Source: Athripsodes cinereus (Eukaryota > Arthropoda > Insecta > Trichoptera > Leptoceridae). Taken from it: a stretch of 64,000 nt of DNA. Shown piece after piece: positions 56,938-64,000 of this stretch. The stretch covers positions 9,548,001-9,612,000 of the forward strand of contig OX388314.1 of the NCBI GenBank assembly GCA_947579605.1, given 5' to 3'. The number at the start of each line of letters is the position of its first letter. Position 1 is the first letter of the stretch. The notes under the pieces are model-generated. The model was not told the origin of the DNA and ran no database searches. It saw only the letters and a list, made by a program, of their open reading frames with translations. The position numbers were made by a program, and so were the translations under genes.

Positions 56938-58880
56938 ATGTCCATTAGGGTGTCCCTTATTTTTCAAAGTTTTAATTTTACAACGCATAGGCTATTATTT
57001 TGTTCATTTGGTCCTAAAACACTCAAAAACCAATTTTTATCTTATTCGGAACAGTGCAACCCGTGCCGACTTGCACGGAAACATCTTCATACAATTTACT
57101 TCCCAGGGGCGGTGAGTGCCCATTGTTATTGTCACTCAGTCTCGGTTTTTCTGGTAATTATCGCGGATTTTTTTTTAATTTCAAAGATGTCAGTAGAACT
57201 AAGAAGCAAAATAAAAAGTATTTTCTTGGTTGGTGAAGTAAATCAATAGATGACACGTGCAAAATTACCGTCTAATCGTCAAGTTCTCGCAGTTCTGTAG
57301 TCATTCGCGTGTGCATTACATTCTGGAAAAAGGCTAGAATACCTAATAGAGCTGTTAATAATCGTGTTAAGAGGTCAGGGGATTTTTATTAGGTCTGGAA
57401 AGAGCTGCCAAAAAATAGCAAGAAGATTCAGGATTTTCATAGGCACCGTGAGGAGAATTCCCACTTGAATTGGATAATTTATGCGATACCGTATACGCCG
57501 ATGCTTTCAAAAGACTAAAAATCAAAGAAGATAATAAATTATTGTAAAAGCCAAGAGAACCAAGACGTACAGGATGCTTAGCGTGTTGACAAAAAAAAAT
57601 GCTGAAATTGATAAAAAGCAAGGCTGAAAAAACTAGCAGAAGAGAAAAAGAGATTAAAGCGTATGGTTTCAGAGAGCTTGTTGGCACTTGCTGCTTTACA
57701 CAGCTTTGATATGCCTGAGAGAGCCTCTGGCATCCACATAATTTAAAAATAAGATCTACTGGCGCAATGCATCAAGCACGATGGATGGCAAGAGCTATTT
57801 ACTCTTCAAAAATATGTTTATTGCAGTCTCAGTTTAAAATGGGCGCTAAGGACAAAGAAACTTTACTAGATCTTTGTTTGTTTATTGTGGTAGTTCATGT
57901 AAAGTCCTTGTTTGAATGCTGTTTGGTGGTTAAAGCGCCGAATCAAGACTTGTGTTTTTTGAAAACGTAACGAAAACGTAAATGGTAACGAAAGAATTGA
58001 CAAGCCAATTTCCAAAGCGACTTAAACCAAGTTCAGTCAACATTTTGTGATATTTGCCAAATGAAATAGCCGTCCTTTTAATTTTTATGATGAAATTGAT
58101 GAGCAGACTAAAGGGACCACTGTAGAAAATTTACAAAAAAAGAAAACTTTAGTGATTTCGGTAAGAGATATGAACAATCGAAGGAACAGGTGTCTGGGTC
58201 TCTATATGTTAGGTAGTAGTGCTCAATTTATTGAATATGTTATACCATGTTCTTTTTATGTATTCTACAAGAAGCCTTAATATTTATATACGATTTTTTT
58301 TAAAATTATTTTGTATCTGTCAAGAGCAAAGATTATTTTCACAACTAAAACTTGACAAAAGTTTCCTTCAAGAAGGTGTATCTTAAAAAAAAGATATCTA
58401 GCTAAAAAGCAGTGAATGACACAGCTGAAAGAGCTGTTAAACTAATCCAAGGCTTTCATGGTTTGATAACTACAGACGAAGAATAGAATCAGTTCTTATG
58501 ACATTGTGTGCATGAACATAGAAAAATGTACCTAGACTGTAAAAAAGAGACTTTTTGGAGGATATATCAAAATTAATTAATTTCAATTTTGTAACTTTTT
58601 TTGATAATAATAAGAAATGCTCCATATAAATTTGTGTTTTCATCAATATTTAGCTAACATAGTGGTATTAAGTGATGATCTACAGCTAAATTTAAAAGAC
58701 GCTTTAAGCAGCTTTTTTCTAAAACTTTGAGGCTCTGTCGGCACGGGTTCCAATCAACGTAGAAAGCTTAAATTCTGTATTTGGGTAAGTTGTAGGCTAA
58801 TAAACACAATTAGAGGGTATGCGTTTCAATAACTGAAAAAAAAAATTTTTCGACCAAATAAGGGACACCCTAATGTCCAT
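56938..58880. mobile_element. DNA transposon with 17-bp TIRs and 8-bp TSD
   Basis: The element (56946-58872, 1927 bp) starts TAGGGTGTCCCTTATTT and ends with its exact reverse complement. ATGTCCAT flanks it at 56938-56945 and 58873-58880, a perfect 8-bp duplication. Just inside each end, AACCCGTGCCGAC (57058-57070) and its complement (58737-58749) form a 13-bp subterminal inverted repeat. An 8-bp duplication with a TAGGG terminus suits hAT, but P, Zisupton or MULE-like types also make about 8 bp. The internal region carries a decayed transposase-like gene (next entry). Confidence 0.9.
57400..58560 (+). pseudogene. decayed transposase-like gene inside the TIR element
   Basis: Protein resemblance is spread across plus frames. 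SFDMPERASGIHI (about 57705) leads to TGAMHQARWMARAIYSSKIC (about 57758-57817), KDKETLLDLCLFIVVVHVKS (57857-57910) and APNQDLCFLK. Later, KAVNDTAERAVKLIQGFHGL (about 58408-58467), TTDEE-stop, and CVHEHRKMYLDCKK follow. From memory these blocks match, in order, an uncharacterised multi-copy protein family reported as hypothetical proteins in hydra and insects (no database search possible here). Stops and frameshifts break it several times and the N-terminal half is mostly unreadable. Not functional. Confidence 0.6.
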
Positions 58881-59376
58881 ACAATAACAGCTGCTTCATC
58901 TAAAAATTCATAACAAATTTCAAAACTCTCACTACACTTCGAGACACGAATTAATTATTTTAATTTATTTATTGTTAGATGATGTTCATGAATTTTCTAG
59001 ACAGGTAATGAATTTCTCCTGCAAATGTGGTGATTAGAAGTCAAAGATGTACGTCTCTTTATTAACATATTATTTAAACGATTATAATAAATTAAGTAAG
59101 TACATACCTACTCGATTCTGTTTGTAATATAATAATTGCTGCAGAATGTTTCTCTATTATGATGGTGACAAATTACATTTGCTGAACGGTGATACAGCAA
59201 GCAGTGAGCCTTTCAATGATGCGTGGCCAACGAATGAAATGTGAAAGTTATTCATCTGCGAAATTCAGGAGTCGGATACTAAAACGAATAAAATAATTAT
59301 ATCGACTTCCCAGTTCCAGAACTCAATAAGTCGAATTGTCATACATTCGAGAATTGGACATTTTTGTAATTTTGGT
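58881..59376. other. AT-rich non-coding stretch
   Basis: Nothing recognised. Confidence 0.4.
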
Positions 59377-59661
59377 AAATTTATATTACTACTACTACTA
59401 CTACTACTATACCATCACGGCATATCCCACAAGTGGGGTAGCCAGCAGACCAGCTGCATGTAAGAAACATGCAAACTGTCCTCTTCGTGCCAGTATAAAA
59501 TCAAGACATTCAGGATGGGTGGCAAACCTCAACGCTGAATTTAAGATGTAAAATGTCTTATTTTTTCGAACACCTGCCTTTTACAGGACACTCGAAAACT
59601 TACGCAGAAGAGTGGGAGACCAATTCTTTACCGGGTGCTCCACGGGATGCAAATTTATATT
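59377..59661 (-). mobile_element. SINE-like family S, full copy with 11-bp TSD
   Basis: AAATTTATATT at 59377-59387 and 59651-59661 flanks a complete 263-bp copy. The (CTA)n tail (59388-59409) is followed by ACCATCACGGCATATCCCAC, AAGTGGGGTAGCCAGCAGAC, TGTCCTCTTCGTGCC, CAGGATGGGTGGCAAACCTC, CACTCGAAAACTTACGCAGA and the 5' end ACCGGGTGCTCC. It is the best reference copy of the family in the window. Confidence 0.93.
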
Positions 59662-62042
59662 GTATTATGCTAAAAAAAAGAACAGAAAGTGAAATATACA
59701 AAATAATAATAGAACTATTAGAGACACTATGTTGTCATTGTTTCGTTCAATTGTTAAAGTAACAAATCGAAATATTTATTTGTGGATCAATTTTAATCTA
59801 TAAAGGGAACCATGTGTTTCTTCAAAGTTACATATTACTTTGTGGAGTTGATTGAGTGGAGTAAAATTACATCTATTACCAATTAAATCAAAATTTTCGA
59901 ATATTTCAACTTGTTGAGTTGCAGAATTGGACAGTCGATATCAAATTGTTTGCTGCTTAAAATAAATGGACGAAAAAAAAAACAATCCTCCCACTTATTT
60001 TAGTATGTGTGTCTTCAACTACTGTGTGTACTTAAGTTTCTGATCACCTATTGTGAAATAAATATTTGATATTATATATTCATATTATGAAAAAACATTC
60101 TTTCTTGTTTCAAAGTTTTTCCCAGGAAGCCGTAATTAAATTTCATTTAATTTAAACATAACAGAACTGCGCACAGTTTTTTTAATTTTCAGGAATAAAT
60201 AATTAAGAAACGATAAATGACATTCTTTTGTCCTCAAAGATTCGATATAAATAAAATATTGAAAGACAATAATATTCCTCCGGAGTTTTGAAATTAATTT
60301 TCTCAGACTTCACACTTAATAAAGTAAATTCTTTTAAAAACCATCTTAAATACGCCTTCAATGGACACCGGCAATCGATGTGTATACTTAAAATAAAATA
60401 CTTTAAACTAGTCTTATTACATTGACAAGGAATCATAATATGGAATTCGTTGATAAAAGATTTCTCACTCCTGACCGCATCATTTTTCAGTGTCACTTTA
60501 TATACATTTCTGGAGCAACAATGTATCTTATAATGCGAAGTAATAAAGCAACAATGTTGTCGGTGAAGTGATTACATAGAAATGTTAACGACAAGTCATA
60601 AAGCTACTAAATGAACGGGAATGAATATGAATAAACAACATAAGATATTCAAGTATTCCTATTGATACTAAACATAGGTATGTACTGCATTAGATGATTC
60701 TTCCGACAGATGCAAAGAGCAATCACTGCATTCAAGTTAAAAAGTGATATCATCATGACATTCTAACACAATTAAAAGTGTTCTCCACAATCCGAGATAC
60801 CTAAAGCCTTGTTATAAAATATTACAATCTCATGGTTTGCCTCTTCGATTTGACGCACTTAGTATTTTAACTAATCCTGATAAAAAAAAAATCATATCTC
60901 CCTTCACTATACATAATGCTCGGTTATGGAACATTTGTCTCTACTGATTAAACTTACAACTACAATTTCCATATTTCAAAGTAGAACAAAAAACCATATC
61001 TCGCTCTCAATAACACACCCACCATGAAGGTATATTAATACCCCACCTCTTCTGCACACATGCTTATATTTAATCATTTATTGATTTTTGTTCAATAAAG
61101 GGTATAAAAAACAACACAAAAAATATCGTGATGATTAACAATAAATTAATCATAGAAGAAAATCAATTCCATTTCTAAAAACCAACAATTTAAAAATAGA
61201 ATGGATATTTGACATAGTAAAATCAGTCAAATTAGATTACTACTTCTACGAAACGATAAAATAACATTACATACATTACAATCCACATGTTCATTCTTTT
61301 TTTAAGTTTTGTAAATTACGAAGAAAAAAGGCTTAGAGTGGTTTTAAATACAATAGAAGAATGACAAACCTAACAGATAGAAAATTATAACCATATTATA
61401 AAATATAACTATGATAAAAAATTGAAATATGATATTGATTAGAAGATATGGAAAGGTTTTAACGAAAATATTTTTTTCTTGATTGTTTAATTTATAAGTA
61501 ATAACATAATATGTATTTGCAATTCAAATAAATACACTTAAAGTTCAGTAAGTAAAAAATGCTCCATTGATATATAAAAATAACAATCCAATGATTTATA
61601 CATCCGAAGATTTTTTGAACGGTTCACAGTCAGTTGCACATTTTAATTATCGTGCACAAAACGATATTCTATGCCAAGTAAATCGTAATAATAAACCTCT
61701 CCAGAATGCCCGCGTTATATTAAAACATCGTAATTTGGTGCAACTATTTAATATGTATGTAGTAGAGAATGAATAAAACTTAGGATAATGAATCATAGTT
61801 TTTACGATGTCTGTAAATTATCAATTTAATTTCCGAGTGCATTGTTGTACAACATTTTTAATTAATTATTTTCGATCCGAACTTCATAATAATCGTAGAA
61901 AGAGGTACGTGGTCAAAGTATTATTTGCGACGCTAAGTAGAAAAAAAGCACAATAATAACAAACTAATATCTCTTAGTACATCATATTACATTCATATTG
62001 ACTGTGTTCAAGACACTACATGGATGACATCGGTATACATCT
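59662..62042. other. AT-rich non-coding stretch
   Basis: No gene recognised. Open frames at 60203-60496 (minus, 97 codons, several Cys), 60762-60949 (plus) and 61567-61776 (plus) have no motif, splice context or copy elsewhere in the window. Confidence 0.4.
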
Positions 62043-62286
62043 CGGAGTTCTGCATTACTGAGGAGGCAATGGAAAGGCAAAAATCACTAAGGTCTGCTAA
62101 CACAGACTCTGTCAATAGACTTGTGGTGCCGCGTAAGGAGGGTCTGGTTAACTAGGTTGACCGTGCCTTCTGTGTGGCTGGTCCGTTGCTGTGGAACAAA
62201 ATTCCCTATGATTTGCGGACTCTGGAGAGTGTGGAGGTATTCAAGGCGAGGTCAAAAACTCCATTGTTCAGGAAGTGTTATGATTC
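62043..62286 (+). pseudogene. L2/CR1-like LINE C-terminal remnant
   Basis: The plus frame reads RLVVPRKEGLVN, stop, VDRAFCVAGPLLWNKIPYDL, RTLESVEVFKARSKTPLFRK. The order V-V-P-R, D-R-A-F-x-V-A-G-P-x-L-W-N-x-x-P, S-V-E-x-F-K is the signature end of L2/CR1-type ORF2. One internal stop, truncated upstream. It is a different subfamily from the 48.8-kb copy. Confidence 0.75.
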
Positions 62287-62346
62287 TTGGATGGACCTTT
62301 GCGGTGGTTTTTCCACAAAACGGCGCATATTAAAAAATGCCTAGTT

Positions 62347-63226
62347 ATTATTATAATTCTGCCTTTATCACAGCGTGAAAACAGTGAGACGTCTGTGGGA
62401 GTGCTGCACGATCTTGAATATGCGGATGATCTAGCCCTTTTTGATACATCTGTGGACGGATTACAGTGCAACGCTAATGCTCTTTATGAAAATTCTTTGC
62501 GCCTTGGCCTTCGTATCAACGCTGGTAAAACGGAGTACATATGTACATGCACGAGTACTCACACCCCACTAATGGTTGGAAATTCCCAAATATCTCAGGT
62601 TAGTAAATTCAGGTACCTGGGAGCAACCATAACGCCAGAGGGTGATCTCCGGTCGGAATTACCAATCCGCATAGGAGCAGCTAGCGGGGCTTTCAACAAC
62701 ATGAACAAAGTTTGGAAGGCGTCTGGACTTAGCATCAGGACAAAATGTCGCTTGTTCAATGCGTGCATCATCCCAATCCTTCTATATGGCTGCGAGTCTT
62801 GGCACTTAACCAAGGCTCAAGAGCGGAAGATACTAAGCTTTGAAAACAAGTGTCTTAGAAGGATTTTGGATGTCAGATGGTATGAACATGTTACAAATGA
62901 TGCTGTGCGCCGGCGCACCCAGCAGAGACCTGTAATCTCCGTAATACAAGAGAGACGATGGTCCTGGCTGGGACATGTTTTGAGAATGCCCAATGATAGT
63001 TGGCCAAAAAGAGCACTGTTCTTCCGTCCGCAGGGGTTCCGTCGGCCCGGGCGTCCCTCTTTCACAATACACCGTTCCTATGACAACGACATCAGAGCGC
63101 AAGGAATGTCGTGGGAAGAGATGACGCAATTGGCACAGAGACGCTCTGAATGGAGGAGGCTGGTTTCTGCCCTGTGCTCCCGAGAGGAGCGTTGAGGGCG
63201 ATGATGATGATGATGATTATTATAAT
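62347..63226 (+). mobile_element. LINE A, second long 3' copy with 11-bp TSD
   Basis: ATTATTATAAT at 62347-62357 and 63216-63226 flanks an 858-bp LINE A 3' portion (62358-63215) with a (GAT)n tail at 63199-63215. It is 5'-truncated just upstream of RT motif C. Its sequence is almost identical to the 41.9-44.6-kb copy; differences include a 6-bp deletion at about 62545. Confidence 0.95.
62360..63195 (+). CDS. LINE A RT C-terminal part (truncated copy)
   Basis: The open frame starts LPLSQRENSETSVGVLHDLE and keeps motif C YADD, the thumb (VSKFRYLGATITPEG) and the full C-terminal domain (LLYGCESWH, ENKCLRRIL, RRWSWLGHVLRM), ending CSREER-stop at 63195. Relative to the long copy it has lost two residues after YIC and carries a few substitutions (F/L, F/C, V/M). 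A longer frame upstream to 62287 is flanking DNA. Motifs A and B are missing, so it cannot polymerise. Confidence 0.92.
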
Positions 63227-63231
63227 GGTCT

Positions 63232-63390
63232 ATAACCTGATGGTAAACTCGTATTTTTAATCGACAAACCCGAGTTCAATTCCACTCACTATTGACATAC
63301 TTCACCTTCACGACACAAGCATATTACTTACTGTGAGGGTAACTACTGGGAGTGTATTTGGTATTATTTTAAATCCAGATTCAGCTTTGA
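63232..63390 (+). mobile_element. tRNA-like SINE family T, diverged copy
   Basis: The head has CCCGAGTTCAATTCCAC (degenerate B box). The body has CCTTCACGACACAAGC, TTACTTACTGTGAGGG, GTGTATTTGG and AAATCCAGAT, the family T order, with the 3' stem-loop partly lost. It lies directly after the LINE A insertion. Confidence 0.7.
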
Positions 63391-64000
63391 AAAATTTCCA
63401 GAATAGAATAGGTAGGCATCTCACTATTTCTGTAACTTTATGAATATCCCGTAAAATGCAGGTATTCGAAGGCACTGAACGTCTTGAATACGGTGACAAA
63501 GTATGATATAATTATCTTCTTATGGCATGAAGAGTTTGTTAGAAATTTCATGATAGTGGATATAGTTGACTGGAAACCCATCTATTATTTTTTACTACTA
63601 CGATACTTTTACAGTAACACAAACTCAGTGATAGTTATTAAAAAGTACCTACCTAGATACGGTTTTCAGATTATTTAAAATTCGTGGAAATAAACGACAA
63701 GTAATAAAAAAATTATGTTTAATTTCCAAGAACAAAAAACAAGTATATATCGAAACCTTATTTTGAAAAAGTAAATCACATTTTAAGATATCGACTTACA
63801 TTAAAAAAAGCAATCAAATAGATGTCTAAAAATAAAATTGAACATTGACTTCCAGTCTGAATGAATTCCATTCAAGTGCTAATCAGCTGTATATATATTA
63901 TTATTATTGGACAATTATTAAAGTGTCGTTTACGTGCCAAAGCACCTCAAGGACACTGTACTATATATTTAAATAAAATTGCTTTAAATAAAGCGTCTCT
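63391..64000. other. AT-rich non-coding stretch
   Basis: No gene recognised. AAAGCACCTCAAGGACACTG at 63941-63960 vaguely echoes the L2/CR1-like 3' end but is too short to assign. Confidence 0.4.

Noticed and set aside
60203..60496. 97-codon Cys-containing frame
   Set aside because: No motif, no splice or promoter context; composition explains the open frame.
60762..60949. Open plus frame reading LHNPRYLKPCYKILQSHGLP
   Set aside because: Looks protein-like, but no family was recognised and it closes upstream at once; left uncalled.
1..64000. LTR retrotransposon or endogenous virus
   Set aside because: No protease, integrase, RNase H or envelope-like frame and no paired long terminal repeats were seen; all RT motifs are of the non-LTR type.

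Overview
The window looks like a repeat-dominated piece of an arthropod genome. It is about 70% A+T (estimated by eye) and full of short TACCTA/TAGGTA motifs, TAA/TTA microsatellites and several lineages of non-LTR retrotransposon typical of insects. The TACCTA signature and base composition fit an aphid-like hemipteran or possibly a lepidopteran, but no host gene was recognised, so the host assignment is an inference. Nothing looks bacterial or viral: no operons, no ribosome-binding-site-led genes, no CRISPR array, no LTR element.

Recognisable coding sequence is almost all reverse transcriptase (RT). At least six LINE lineages are present: (1) LINE A, an RTE-like element with a (GAT)n tail, 2.73 kb copy at 41.9-44.6 kb, near-identical 3' copy at 62.4-63.2 kb, short 3' ends at 9.7 and 55.2 kb; (2) LINE B, an RTE-like element with a (TATAG)n tail, at 40.1-41.8 kb (+) and 39.0-39.6 kb (-), with an old split remnant at 14.8-15.9 kb; (3) RTE C at 17.6-19.6 kb with a 45-bp orphan 3' end at 21.1 kb; (4) RTE D at 21.3-22.4 kb; (5) jockey/CR1-group copies at 6.1-7.3, 12.5-13.7 and 49.9-50.6 kb, plus L2/CR1-like 3' ends at 1.0, 20.3, 31.2, 44.7, 48.8 and 62.1 kb; (6) a Dong/R4-like element with a restriction-like endonuclease at 25.8-27.0 kb. 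All copies are 5'-truncated or mutated.

Non-autonomous elements fill the spaces. A roughly 260-bp SINE-like family (six or seven copies, three with 10-11-bp target-site duplications) ends with the same 3' sequence and TATAG-type tail as LINE B, the hallmark of a SINE mobilised by a partner LINE. Two copies of a roughly 240-bp hairpin element (9.07-9.30 and 23.64-23.89 kb) consist mostly of one palindrome; in the second, 95-bp arms are identical, and both copies sit between 11-12-bp near-direct repeats. A separate foldback/MITE palindrome lies at 10.5-10.8 kb. At 56.9-58.9 kb is a 1.93-kb cut-and-paste transposon with 17-bp terminal inverted repeats, a perfect 8-bp duplication and a decayed transposase-like gene. 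tRNA-like SINE heads occur at about 9.9, 51.4, 55.6 and 63.3 kb.

Possible host signal is thin. The best candidate is a 65-nt exon-like segment on the minus strand at 7855-7919 with good acceptor and donor sites and a start codon. Two unrecognised open segments (36.9-37.1 and 54.7-55.1 kb, both minus) are listed at low confidence. The rest reads as AT-rich intergenic or intronic DNA.
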